From: Lachnospiraceae bacterium
GTDB taxonomy: Bacteria; Bacillota; Clostridia; Lachnospirales; Lachnospiraceae
Direction of reading: 5' to 3'
Assembly (NCBI GenBank): GCA_017482485.1
Contig: JAFUMV010000001.1
Location: 1 to 64,000, forward strand
Length of the DNA: 64,000 nucleotides
The notes under the pieces: model-generated
What the model saw: only the letters and a program-made list of their open reading frames with translations
The model's database searches: none
What the model was told of the DNA's origin: nothing
Translations under genes and position numbers: made by a program
In this document: one piece after another, positions 45,888 through 55,036 of the stretch
How positions within the stretch are numbered: position 1 is the stretch's first letter
Layout: every line of letters starts with the position of its first letter

Positions 45888-46595
45888 ATGCACATATTTC
45901 AGAAAGGGTTTAACTTCGGTCAGGACGGACCGGGAAATCGACTGGTCTATCATCTGCAGGGCTGCAATATGAAATGCATCTGGTGTTCCAATCCGGAAGG
46001 CATGAGCATAAGCGGCGGGAAGTATTTCAGTGTGGATGCGCTTTTGGACGAGTGTAAACGCAGCCGCCTGATGTTTTATAAGGGCGGAGGGGTGACCTTC
46101 ACCGGCGGGGAGGCCACCCTGCAGGCAGAGGAACTGCTGGATTTGTTAAAAAAGCTCAAAGAAGCAGAAATTCACACAGCCCTGGAAACCAACGGAACAT
46201 CACCGCGGCTCATGGAGCTTTTGCCTTTCATCGATTATCTGATGATGGATTTCAAACACTATGACAGCGATATTTTAAAAAAGTACACCGGCATGGGAAA
46301 TGAGCAGACAAAGCGCAATTATGAAAAGATCTGCGGTCTGAATCGTCAGGTGCACATACGGATTCCGCTGATCAACGGAATCAATGCGCAGAATCCGGAA
46401 GCGTTTGCGTTTGCAGCGTATCTGGCGGGGTATTCCAATCCGAATGCAGTGTACGAATTTTTACCCTATCACGAATACGGGAAGGAAAAGTGGACACAAA
46501 AGTATCTGGTTTCAGACGGGTTTGTGACCGGGGAAACCGTTGCACTTTTTAAAAAGACATTTGAAGAACATGGTTTAAAAATCATTGCCACGTAA
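45888..46595 (+). CDS. Glycyl-radical enzyme activating protein (radical SAM)
   Basis: A 235-residue radical SAM enzyme with the CxxxCxxC cluster motif in LQGCNMKCIWCSNPEG and the SAM-binding GGG-like TFTGGEATLQ. It lacks the extra 8Fe ferredoxin insert found in many larger activases, so it resembles the short PflA type. It takes a hydrogen from the Gly of the partner enzyme encoded next door. AAAGAGGTGAGA precedes the ATG; another ATG at 45884 is out of frame. It is 13 bases ahead of the radical enzyme gene. Confidence 0.92.
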   Translation: MHIFQKGFNFGQDGPGNRLVYHLQGCNMKCIWCSNPEGMSISGGKYFSVDALLDECKRSRLMFYKGGGVTFTGGEATLQAEELLDLLKKLKEAEIHTALETNGTSPRLMELLPFIDYLMMDFKHYDSDILKKYTGMGNEQTKRNYEKICGLNRQVHIRIPLINGINAQNPEAFAFAAYLAGYSNPNAVYEFLPYHEYGKEKWTQKYLVSDGFVTGETVALFKKTFEEHGLKIIAT

Positions 46596-46608
46596 GGAGG
46601 TCAAAAGG

Positions 46609-48936
46609 ATGTTCGGAATTTACAAAGACGGTGAAATCACCGAAATGGCGAAGGCGCTTTTTCAGGAAGAACGGCAGAGGAAGAGACTGGACGGCTGGTT
46701 TTTGGCAAAGGAAATTGAGCGCTTAAATGAAGAAAAGTATCAGGGCATGGATGCGGAAGTGAAAAAGGCCCATCTGCTCTGTGACGTGATGCGCACAATT
46801 CCCTTAAATTTGAGTGAAAATGCAATCTTTGTGGGAACCCAGAGAGATGCTTTTGCAAAGAGCTATGCGCTGATCAATCCTTCTTTTAAGGTGGAAGGAT
46901 TTTCCGGCTACTGCAATCCCACCGCGATTTACGATGATATTGAACCAAATGAGATTTTTTCAAAAGAGAGAATCGAGAGCATGCGCAGCCATACGGAAAA
47001 AACACCCATGGTGAGCATGCTGAACAAAGTGTACACAAAGGCGGAAAATTACACGAAGGAAGTGATTTTCTTCGTGGAGCAGGTGACGGGGCATGTAATT
47101 CCCGATTTCCGTGCCGCATTAAAGCTGGGGGTGGATGCGCTGATCAGAGAGGCAAATGCAAAGGAGGGAGAATTTTACGAGGCGGCAGCGATTGCTCTTT
47201 CCTGTGTGAAAATCGTGATCGGCAGATATCTGGAGCTGATTGAAAAGCAGAAAGAAAGCTGCGATGAAAATCGCAAAAAGCAGCTGGAATATCTGGAACA
47301 GGCGCTGGGGCAGATCAACGGCGGACCGGCCACAAACCTCTACGAGGCGCTTCAGCTGTATCTGATTTTATGGCAGATCATGTGCATGGAGCAGGCGCCG
47401 AATCCCTATGCGTTTTCGGTGGGAAATGCGGACAGAATTTTTGAACCCTATCGGAAAGATTTGAGCAGAGAAGAAGCGGCGGAGCTGTTCAAACATTTTC
47501 TGGTATTTTACAATGTGGGTGACAGAAGCTGGGCGATCTCTCAGAACGTACTTTTAAGCGGCCGGGATAATGAAGGAAATGACCTGACCAATATGATGTC
47601 TTATGCGATTCTGGATGCGTATTATGATATGAATCTGCCCCAGCCGATTCTTTCTGTGAAGTTACATAAAAATACGCCCGCAAAGCTCTATGAAGAAATG
47701 GGGCGCTTCTTCTTCACGCCAGGGGTGCTGACACCGTCTCTTTTCAATGATGATGCGCTTTTTGAAGTGCTCAGGGCAAATGGAATTGAGGAAGCTGATC
47801 TGCCTGACTACTCAGTGGCAGGCTGTCAGGAGCCTCTTATTATGGGCAAAGATAACGGCAATACCACAAACAGCTGGTTAAATCTCCCCAAGGTGCTGGA
47901 AATGGTGTTGACCGGCGGCATATCCGCGGTTACGGGCGATAAGCTGATGGAAACGAAAACCTGCGAGCTGACCGAAGTGAGAGAGGCATTTTACAAAACG
48001 CTGGATCAGGTGATGGATGAAATGGTGACGGCAGCCAACGGCGCATCGGTTGCGCTGGCGCAGCTGCGGGTTCCTTTTTTAAGCTCCTTTATGGGCGGCC
48101 TTACCTATGGCGCCGATATGCGGGATCCGAAAAAGCAGGGAACCAGATATAACGGCAGCGGCTGCCTGGTGCACGGACTGACGGTTTTGGCGGATTCTTT
48201 CATTGCCATTGACAAATATGCGGAAAAATATCCTGACGGAAGAGAGCGGCTGGTCAATGCGATCAGGAACAATTTTGAGGGTTATGAGGATGTACGGGAA
48301 TTTCTCCTCTCCTGTCCCAAGTTCGGAAACAATATCGAAGAAGTGGACCGGGAAGCGGCCGGAATTGCCAATAAAGTCTCCGAAATGCTGCGCTCCAAAA
48401 AGAATTATCTGGGCAATCCGTTCCGCCCCGATTTTTCCAGCCCGTCCACACATCTCACCTACGGATACTGGGTGGGGGCAACTCCGGATGGCAGAAAGAG
48501 CAGAGATATGTTAGGATATGGTGTAGACCCTCTTTACGGAGAAGCGTCAAACGGACTGGGATTTCGAATTCTTTCCAACATGAATCTTCCTTTTGAGCAG
48601 TTCAACGGCGGATATGCCTCTCATCTGGGGGTGGACCCCAAGTATTTTAGGGGGGATACCTGTGAGAAAAAAGGACTGGAGTTTTCGGAAAACATTATTC
48701 AGCCGCTGTTTTTTAACGAGCTGAAAGAAGGGGTATCGCCTTTTTATCTGTATGTGAATGTGACCACGCCGGAGACGCTGAGAAAAGTATTGGAGAATCC
48801 GAAAAAGTATGCGCCCAGCGGCGTGTATATCATGAGAATTCACGGCACCTTTGTAAACTTTCTGGATTTGTCGCCCGCCATTCAGCAGGACATCATCACC
48901 AGACTGGATTTACAGTCCACACACATCGGGTGCTGA
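46609..48936 (+). CDS. Glycyl-radical enzyme, dehydratase-type
   Basis: A 775-residue glycyl-radical enzyme. The thiyl Cys is residue 406 in SVAGCQEP, followed two residues later by Glu408, the arrangement of C-x-E eliminating (dehydratase) members and not of pyruvate formate-lyase, which has Cys-Cys. The radical site is Gly746 in MRIHGTFVNFLDL; the family norm is RVSGY or RVAGY, so the residues around it differ. AAGGAGG precedes ATG 46609. The genes beside it code for an activase and a sedoheptulokinase-like kinase. No microcompartment genes are present, so a freely soluble reaction on a sugar or sugar-alcohol is more likely than propanediol or choline cleavage. Substrate unknown. Confidence 0.9.
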   Translation: MFGIYKDGEITEMAKALFQEERQRKRLDGWFLAKEIERLNEEKYQGMDAEVKKAHLLCDVMRTIPLNLSENAIFVGTQRDAFAKSYALINPSFKVEGFSGYCNPTAIYDDIEPNEIFSKERIESMRSHTEKTPMVSMLNKVYTKAENYTKEVIFFVEQVTGHVIPDFRAALKLGVDALIREANAKEGEFYEAAAIALSCVKIVIGRYLELIEKQKESCDENRKKQLEYLEQALGQINGGPATNLYEALQLYLILWQIMCMEQAPNPYAFSVGNADRIFEPYRKDLSREEAAELFKHFLVFYNVGDRSWAISQNVLLSGRDNEGNDLTNMMSYAILDAYYDMNLPQPILSVKLHKNTPAKLYEEMGRFFFTPGVLTPSLFNDDALFEVLRANGIEEADLPDYSVAGCQEPLIMGKDNGNTTNSWLNLPKVLEMVLTGGISAVTGDKLMETKTCELTEVREAFYKTLDQVMDEMVTAANGASVALAQLRVPFLSSFMGGLTYGADMRDPKKQGTRYNGSGCLVHGLTVLADSFIAIDKYAEKYPDGRERLVNAIRNNFEGYEDVREFLLSCPKFGNNIEEVDREAAGIANKVSEMLRSKKNYLGNPFRPDFSSPSTHLTYGYWVGATPDGRKSRDMLGYGVDPLYGEASNGLGFRILSNMNLPFEQFNGGYASHLGVDPKYFRGDTCEKKGLEFSENIIQPLFFNELKEGVSPFYLYVNVTTPETLRKVLENPKKYAPSGVYIMRIHGTFVNFLDLSPAIQQDIITRLDLQSTHIGC

Positions 48937-49008
48937 AAAAGTATGCGGGCAGCGCTGCAGGGCGCATGTCTGTAAAAAGCGGCCTGAGGGCAGCAGAAAT
49001 GAGGAAAT

Positions 49009-50415
49009 ATGTACGCAATCGGAATTGACATTGGAACTACCAGCATCTGCGGTGTTGTACTGGATATCGATACGGGAAAGGTAATAAAATCCCGCACAGA
49101 GATGAGCAATGCTTTTATAACAACATCCAATTCGTGGGAAAAAATGCAGGATACGAATAAAGTGATCGACCTTGCCATTGAGATTCTGGAAAGTTTTTCA
49201 GAGTACCCTGCGGCAGTGATCGGCGTCACCGGTCAGATGCACGGAATCGTTTATGTGGACTGTGAGGGAAAAGCGGTGAGCCCCCTTTATACCTGGCAGG
49301 ATGCGAGAGGAAATCTGCCTTACCGGGATACGACTTACGCCGATTATCTGGGAAGTTTTTCCGGGTATGGAAATGTGACCGATTTTTATAACCGGATCAA
49401 TCACATCCGTCCGGCAGAGGCTGTCTCACACTGTACCATCATGGATTATCTTGTGATGGTGCTCTGCGGCCTGAAAACGCCGAAAATCCATACCACCAAT
49501 GCCGCCAGTCTGGGATGTTTTGATCTGAAAGAAAAGCGCTTTTCCTATGACATCAATGCAGAGATCAGCGATTCTTTTGAGATTGCAGGCTATTATAAAA
49601 ATATTCCGGTGAGCGTTGCCATCGGCGATAATCAGGCCAGCGTTTTTTCCACGCTGGCCGATGAAAGAGATCTTCTGATCAACGTGGGAACCGGCAGCCA
49701 GATTTCCGTCATTTCCGATCAGATCAGAACCGGGGAAAATATTGAGACACGACCTTATTTTGACGGAAAATATCTGGTTGTGGGCGCGGCGCTGTGCGGC
49801 GGCAGAGCCTATGGCATGCTGAAGGATTTCTATACGGAATTTTTGCAGGCAGCCGGGGTGAGCGTGCCGGATGTATATGCGGTCATGAACCGCATGCTTG
49901 CAGGCCATGCAGAGGAAGCCCGCCGCGCGGAAAGTGCAGGCCATGCAGAGGAAGCCCGTCGTGTGGAAAGTGCAGGCCATGCGGAGGCGGCCCGTCACAC
50001 GGAAAGTGCAGGCCATGCAGAGGCGGCCCGCCATCTGAAATCCGCCCTGCGGGTGGACACCCGTTTTGCCGGAACAAGGCAGAATCCCCGTTTGCGCGGT
50101 TCAATCAGCGAAATTTCGGTGGATAACTTCACGCCTGAAAATCTGACCTGTGGATTTTTAGAGGGCATGATGGAGGAACTTTATGAAATGTATGACCGGA
50201 TGGGAGAAAAACGCATCAATCTGGTGGGCTCCGGAAACGGTATCCGCAAAAACAAAGCGCTGGTGAAAATTGCGGAGCGCCTCTTTGAAGGCACGTTGAG
50301 AATTCCCGCACATACAGAGGAAGCGGCCTGCGGTGCAGCGCTGTTTGGCCTGGTGGCCTGCAGGGCATTTTTGACGGCTGCCGAGGTGCAGAAGCTGATC
50401 AGGTATGAAGAATAG
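49009..50415 (+). CDS. FGGY-family kinase, sedoheptulokinase-like, with internal repeat
   Basis: A 468-residue kinase with phosphate loops GIDIGTTSICGVV and LINVGTGSQISV, catalytic Asp in AIGDNQASV, and GVTGQMHGIVYVD, LYTWQDARGN and LVGSGNGIRKN in the pattern of sedoheptulokinase (SHPK). It should phosphorylate a ketose or similar polyol at a terminal hydroxyl. Residues 298-345 are a four-fold 12-residue repeat rich in Ala, Glu and Arg, sitting in a surface position between domains. It follows the radical enzyme gene by 72 bases and ends the operon. The exact sugar is not determined by sequence. Confidence 0.87.
   Translation: MYAIGIDIGTTSICGVVLDIDTGKVIKSRTEMSNAFITTSNSWEKMQDTNKVIDLAIEILESFSEYPAAVIGVTGQMHGIVYVDCEGKAVSPLYTWQDARGNLPYRDTTYADYLGSFSGYGNVTDFYNRINHIRPAEAVSHCTIMDYLVMVLCGLKTPKIHTTNAASLGCFDLKEKRFSYDINAEISDSFEIAGYYKNIPVSVAIGDNQASVFSTLADERDLLINVGTGSQISVISDQIRTGENIETRPYFDGKYLVVGAALCGGRAYGMLKDFYTEFLQAAGVSVPDVYAVMNRMLAGHAEEARRAESAGHAEEARRVESAGHAEAARHTESAGHAEAARHLKSALRVDTRFAGTRQNPRLRGSISEISVDNFTPENLTCGFLEGMMEELYEMYDRMGEKRINLVGSGNGIRKNKALVKIAERLFEGTLRIPAHTEEAACGAALFGLVACRAFLTAAEVQKLIRYEE
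49900..50043 (+). repeat. Four tandem 36-bp repeats inside the kinase gene
   Basis: Units begin at 49900, 49936, 49972 and 50008, each coding for 12 residues of the type AGHAEEARRAES. Units 1 and 2 are almost identical and units 3 and 4 share the AEAAR variant. The block keeps frame, so copy number could vary without breaking the enzyme. Confidence 0.93.
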
Positions 50416-50531
50416 GGAGCTGAACCGATGGTCGGTTTTATCCGGAAGAATGAGAAAAATCCCGTTGGACGTGTGATCCGCTACGCAGTCAAACAGCAGA
50501 AAAAATAATGTCAAGTTTTCAGGCGATAAAA

Positions 50532-50560
50532 TTGAAAACAACCCTCGCATATAGTACAAT
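50532..50560 (+). promoter_or_regulatory. Promoter of the YARHG lipoprotein gene
   Basis: TTGAAA at 50532-50537, 17-base spacer, TACAAT at 50555-50560: one mismatch from consensus in each box, 77 bases ahead of the gene. Confidence 0.8.
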
Positions 50561-50636
50561 ACAGACACGAAGTATTGTGAAGGCCAGAGACCAGGAAGAC
50601 AATATCTTTAACTAAGCGATACGGGAGGTACTGATC

Positions 50637-52271
50637 ATGAAACGCATCCTGATGATGAGTCTTTTTATGATAAGCTGTCTGGCAGCTTCGGCCTGTCAGC
50701 AGACAGGTTCTGACGTGACGTCAGATGAGAATACGAAAGAAAGCATAACGGAGAACATCGCAGAAAACGGTATTTTTGCGCAGACTCCTGCGTCAGAAAC
50801 GGAGGAAAAAGATGCCTCACAGCCGATGACGGAAGTGCAGAGCAACACAGAAGAGAAGGATAAAATCGAAGCGGACGCGGTCTCATCGATGACTGAGGCA
50901 GATAATTCGACAGACAGTGCAGGCCAGGTTTCTATTCGGGTTCTTGAAAATCTTGATCTGGACAGCTCGCTTTTGACGGAAGACTTTTACAGGAGCGGAA
51001 TGGACAGCAGTCTTCATTTTTATATCAACAGTCTGGATCCCGATTATAATGTGCTTTCCTGCTCCGTCAGCGGCTGGGACAGTGAGAACCAGGGCTTTTA
51101 TACGCACATTGCCTCTGCGGATATTGTGACCCAGCAGCAGATTGTGTCCTATACGGTGCAGCCGGAGATTTCGGAGGAATATCTGGCGCAGTTTAAGGAT
51201 GAAAAAAATGCGGATAAAAAAAGCGGGAAAACAGGGGATGGCAGCGGTGAAAACACCAGGTCGGGCAGCGGTGACACCATTGACATGCCCCAAAAGGACT
51301 GGCAGATTTCCTTCATACAGACCCAAGACGGTTATCTGATCAGAGTCAGCGGTGCAGGAGTGCTGGACGGGGATTATTTTGCCCTGGATCAGATGGTGAG
51401 CGAGCCGGCTCTGTTTGAAAGATATATGAATCCGGCTGATTTTTACCCATATACAGCAGAAGAGCTGCGCCTGATGCGCAATGAGATTTTTGCGGTTCAC
51501 GGCGTGAAATTTCAGTCGGAGGATTTGAACGCCCATTTCAGTGGCAAACTGTGGTATCGGGGAACCATTCCGGCGGATGAATTTTCGGAGGAGCGCCTGT
51601 CGGAAACAGAGCGTGCCAATCTGGCATTGATTCAGGAAATGGAAAGCACGGAAGGTCTGATGATCGATGGGACGGATTATCGGGAAGCCTACGAAGCTTT
51701 GCCGGATGCTCCCTATCTGGCATTTCTGGATCAGTATGAAGAGACCGGCATTTATGTGGATATGAGAAATGCAATGGATATGGGATGTTACTATGCGGTG
51801 TCCGGAGAAGTCCGCGTGCCCGTGACCCTGACCAAAGCGCAGATCAACGCGCTGGAAGCCGGTGAGGAGCTGGAAATCGGTCCCAACGGCTGGGATGGAG
51901 AGATCATGATGATTCGCAAGATGGAGGAAGCCGGCCCGGAAAATCTTCGCTTTTGGTATTATCAGAAGGGAACAGAGCCGGATGAGAATTCCATGGACGC
52001 CAACGCGTCTCTGGATGTGGAAAACGGGTTGTACACGCTGTGGATTATGAGTGATGACACTGTCATGAAAACCGTTTATGAAGGGGATATCTTTATCTTA
52101 AAAGGTGCGACCAGGGGCGATAATGTTGCCCTTTCCCGGGCATCGAAGGAGCAGCGGCAGCTGCACATTCCGGAAAGTGATGAGGATATCTGGAATATGG
52201 AAGTCTGGAGCAATCGGCTGTATCATGATGGAAGAGGCTATATTACGGCGGTTTATTATCTGGGAGATTGA
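50637..52271 (+). CDS. Lipoprotein with YARHG domain
   Basis: A 544-residue surface lipoprotein: signal peptide with lipobox LAASAC, a Glu/Thr-rich linker to about residue 95, a mixed domain of unknown type, and a YARHG domain near 265-340 (YTAEELRLMRNEIFAVHG, then WYRG and LSETERANLALI). YARHG domains occur outside the membrane in Firmicutes and are of unknown function, perhaps cell-wall binding. The last 150 residues form a beta-rich region. ATG 50637 follows GGGAGG. It has its own promoter and no partner genes. Confidence 0.88.
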   Translation: MKRILMMSLFMISCLAASACQQTGSDVTSDENTKESITENIAENGIFAQTPASETEEKDASQPMTEVQSNTEEKDKIEADAVSSMTEADNSTDSAGQVSIRVLENLDLDSSLLTEDFYRSGMDSSLHFYINSLDPDYNVLSCSVSGWDSENQGFYTHIASADIVTQQQIVSYTVQPEISEEYLAQFKDEKNADKKSGKTGDGSGENTRSGSGDTIDMPQKDWQISFIQTQDGYLIRVSGAGVLDGDYFALDQMVSEPALFERYMNPADFYPYTAEELRLMRNEIFAVHGVKFQSEDLNAHFSGKLWYRGTIPADEFSEERLSETERANLALIQEMESTEGLMIDGTDYREAYEALPDAPYLAFLDQYEETGIYVDMRNAMDMGCYYAVSGEVRVPVTLTKAQINALEAGEELEIGPNGWDGEIMMIRKMEEAGPENLRFWYYQKGTEPDENSMDANASLDVENGLYTLWIMSDDTVMKTVYEGDIFILKGATRGDNVALSRASKEQRQLHIPESDEDIWNMEVWSNRLYHDGRGYITAVYYLGD

Positions 52272-52296
52272 TCGTGGATAAAAGCAGGTGAAGGAG

Positions 52297-53181
52297 ATGG
52301 AAATAGCAGTTTTATCTGATATACATGGAAATCACATTGGGCTGCAGCGGTGCCTGAAGGAGGCGTATTTGCGCGGCATAGAGCGTTTTTTCTTCCTGGG
52401 AGATTATCTGGGGGAGCTGGCTTATCCGCAAAAGACGATGAAGATTTTATATGCGCTGCAGGAAAAATATCCCTGCGAATTCATTCGGGGCAACAAGGAA
52501 GATTATTGGCTGAATTACCGGAAAAATGGTGAGAAGGGATGGAAAAAACAGGATTCCGTCACGGGATGTTTATATTATTCCTATCATCAGCTGAACCAAA
52601 AGGATTTCGATTTTTATGAGAGAATGCCCCTTATGAAAAAAATCGAATTTGAAAATTTACCGGCAATCATGATCTGTCACGGATCGCCCCGGCGGACGAA
52701 TGAGAAAATGCTGCCTGACAGTCAGGAAACCTTTGCAGTCATGGAAGCCTGCGATACGAATCTGATTCTCTGTGGGCACACCCATGTCAGAGGGGTGATC
52801 GAACACGGCGGCAAAAAAGTGATCAATGCAGGATCTGTGGGCGTGCCGCTGTATGAGAAGAATATTTTGTTGTGCGGCAAAGCCCAGACGCAGATGGTGG
52901 TTTTGCATGGGGAGGATGGATGCTGGAAAGAGGAATTTATCGGCCTGGATTATGACGTGGAGCGGGTGATCACAGAGCTGCACGAATGTGGCCTTTATGA
53001 AAACGCACCGAGCTGGTGCAGGGTGACAGAGCATTTGCTTTTTAGCGGAACAGGATCCCACGGCGCGGTTCTGGAGCGGGCGATGCAGCTGTGCGAAGCG
53101 GAAACCGGAAACTGCGTCTGGCCGGATGTGCCGGAAGTTTTTTTGAAACGGGCGATTGAGGAAGTGCTGGGAATGGGATGA
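52297..53181 (+). CDS. Metallophosphoesterase (YfcE/calcineurin-like)
   Basis: A 294-residue protein with the metallophosphoesterase metal motifs LSDIHGNHIGL, FLGDYLG, RGNKEDYW, CHGSPRR and CGHTHVRG. It hydrolyses phosphodiesters or phosphomonoesters with two metal ions; the last 80 residues are helical and not typical of YfcE. ATG 52297 is preferred to GTG 52288 because it starts the core motif and follows AGCAGGTGAAGGAG. It is followed by a terminator and then the MATE gene. Confidence 0.88.
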   Translation: MEIAVLSDIHGNHIGLQRCLKEAYLRGIERFFFLGDYLGELAYPQKTMKILYALQEKYPCEFIRGNKEDYWLNYRKNGEKGWKKQDSVTGCLYYSYHQLNQKDFDFYERMPLMKKIEFENLPAIMICHGSPRRTNEKMLPDSQETFAVMEACDTNLILCGHTHVRGVIEHGGKKVINAGSVGVPLYEKNILLCGKAQTQMVVLHGEDGCWKEEFIGLDYDVERVITELHECGLYENAPSWCRVTEHLLFSGTGSHGAVLERAMQLCEAETGNCVWPDVPEVFLKRAIEEVLGMG

Positions 53182-53225
53182 GGTGTCGGACATGGCTTGA
53201 TGAAAGTTGTGTCCGGCACCTTTCA
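53182..53225 (+). terminator. Terminator after the phosphoesterase gene
   Basis: Arms GGTGTCGGACA (53182-53192) and TGTCCGGCACC (53210-53220) with one G-T pair, then TTTCATATTTT. Confidence 0.75.
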
Positions 53226-53343
53226 TATTTTCAACAGGAGAAGAACAATTTTCTACATTGAAAAATCTGCCAATATAGGTATAATGAAGCGAAGCGTTTG
53301 GAAGATCGATGCAGACTTTATCACTGAAGACGGAGTTACAATT

Positions 53344-54753
53344 ATGAGAAAAAGTAAAATGAACTGGAGCGTGTTTTTCAATGCGGTGCTGACGATTGCA
53401 CTGCCCATCGCATTTCAGAACCTTTTGTCCACCACGGCCAGCATGGTGGATACCATAATGATCGGTAGCCAGGGAGAGCTGTCGGTGGCGGCAGTGGGAA
53501 TCTGTTCCCAGATTTCGTCCCTGTTTTTCTCCTGCTATTTCGGATTTGCGGGAGGTTCCCTGCTGTTCTTCTCTCAGTATTGGGGAGCACAAAATGAAAA
53601 GGGAATTAACCGGACCTTTGGCATCGCTTTTTTATGCATGCTGGCTGTGTCGCTTGCGTTCGGCGGTGTGGCGGTGACAAATCCGGCTTTTATTCTCGGA
53701 ATTTATACGGATAAACAGAACATCATTGATGTGGGCATGGGATACCTGCGGATCGTGGGTTTTGCCTATCCGCTGCAGGTCATTGCGGTGATCATCAGCT
53801 TTCTGATGCGTTCCACAGAGCGCGTGAAGCCGCCGCTGATCAGTTCCATCGCAGGACTTGTTACCAATTTCGTCTTAAACTGGATTCTGATTTATGGCCG
53901 GTTCGGTATGCCCAGAATGGGAGCTGCCGGTGCGGCGGTGGGAACGCTGGCCTCTGCGGTAGTGAATCTTTTGATGCTGCTGTTCTTTTTAATGAAGGAT
54001 CAGTCAACGGTGCGGCTTAGCGTCAGAGATATGTTTCATTTCGAGGGCGCATTTTTAAAAACCTATTTCGGCAAATGCTTTCCAATCATCTGTAACGAGC
54101 TGTTTTACGGCATCGGTCAGATGCTGATCAATGTGGTCATCGGCCGTCAGTCCGAGTCTGCAATCGCTGCAATGGCAGCTTTTCGCGTGCTCGAGGGCTT
54201 TGTGTTCGCTTTCTTCGGCGGCCTTGCGGACGCATCCTCCGTTGTTGTGGGGAAAGAAGTGGGCGCGGGCCATCACATGAAGGGATATCAGTATGTGAAA
54301 GGCTTTGCCATCATCTGTCCAGCCATCACTTTTGTGATCTGCCTGGTGGGATTTGTCTTTAATGAACCGCTGCTTTCCCTGTTCGGTCTGGGCAGTGAAG
54401 CCATGTTTTACGGAAAATATATGCTGCTCATTTACCTCGCAGCAGGCACGATCCGCACCTGCAACTACATCATGAACACCTGCTACCGTGCGGGCGGTGA
54501 GGCGATTTTCGGTACGGTGCTGGAGATTTCCTGCCTGTTCGCCATCAGCGTTCCTGCAACCTGGATCGCGGGCATGGTGCTGCATTTGCCATTCCTGGCG
54601 GTGTTCTCCTTTTTGTACACAGATGAAATCATCCGCCTTGTGGCAGAGTTGTGGTACACGAAGAGCGGCAAGTGGATCAAGCCGGTGACGGAGGAAGGAA
54701 AGCGGACGATTGAAGAATTTCGGGCGCAGCTGCGAGGGGAGAATCGTATATGA
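53344..54753 (+). CDS. MATE-family efflux transporter
   Basis: A 469-residue inner-membrane protein with about twelve helices in two similar halves. The MATE opening LTIALPIAFQNLLSTTASMV is followed by DTIMIGSQG; helix 7 of the second half begins YFGKCFPIICNELFYGIGQM. MATE proteins export drugs or organic cations against Na+ or H+ flow. ATG 53344 after GGAG is chosen; the frame upstream to 53197 has no conserved residues and covers a terminator. No regulator is adjacent. Confidence 0.92.
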   Translation: MRKSKMNWSVFFNAVLTIALPIAFQNLLSTTASMVDTIMIGSQGELSVAAVGICSQISSLFFSCYFGFAGGSLLFFSQYWGAQNEKGINRTFGIAFLCMLAVSLAFGGVAVTNPAFILGIYTDKQNIIDVGMGYLRIVGFAYPLQVIAVIISFLMRSTERVKPPLISSIAGLVTNFVLNWILIYGRFGMPRMGAAGAAVGTLASAVVNLLMLLFFLMKDQSTVRLSVRDMFHFEGAFLKTYFGKCFPIICNELFYGIGQMLINVVIGRQSESAIAAMAAFRVLEGFVFAFFGGLADASSVVVGKEVGAGHHMKGYQYVKGFAIICPAITFVICLVGFVFNEPLLSLFGLGSEAMFYGKYMLLIYLAAGTIRTCNYIMNTCYRAGGEAIFGTVLEISCLFAISVPATWIAGMVLHLPFLAVFSFLYTDEIIRLVAELWYTKSGKWIKPVTEEGKRTIEEFRAQLRGENRI

Positions 54754-54772
54754 ATCAACAGCATTTGTGCAC

Positions 54773-55033
54773 CTATCTGTAGAGAATACGTCGTATCGTA
54801 TCCGTCGACAGACCATATTCTTCCGCCAGCTCATCGATGCTTTTTCTTTCATGGCGGAATTTCTGCCGGATTTGCTCATTTCGTTGTTTGTAGAAAGTTT
54901 TTGCTCCTGATTGCGCGCCCCAGGTTTTTCGCTCGTCGGTCTTAGGGATATAGACAAGCTCGCCGGAAGAATATTTTTGGATTTCTTTCAGGAGTTCATC
55001 CGGAAAAATTTCAGAAGCATTTCGGTATTTCAT
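54773..55033 (-). CDS. CD3324-family small HTH protein
   Basis: An 86-residue protein opening MKYRNASEIFPDELLKEIQK and ending with a helix-turn-helix (SIDELAEEYGLSTDTIRRIL). This is the CD3324 type, related to Mor transcription activators. Most members are unstudied. On the minus strand it follows the next upstream gene by three bases, so the two are co-transcribed. Confidence 0.87.
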   Translation of the reverse strand: MKYRNASEIFPDELLKEIQKYSSGELVYIPKTDERKTWGAQSGAKTFYKQRNEQIRQKFRHERKSIDELAEEYGLSTDTIRRILYR

Positions 55034-55036
55034 CCA

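Noticed and set aside
49900..50043. CRISPR-like array in the kinase gene
   Set aside because: The repeats are contiguous 36-bp coding units with no spacers, so this is a minisatellite.
50428..50508. A 26-codon frame after the kinase gene
   Set aside because: No good ribosome site and no known peptide family; it lies in the leader before the lipoprotein promoter.
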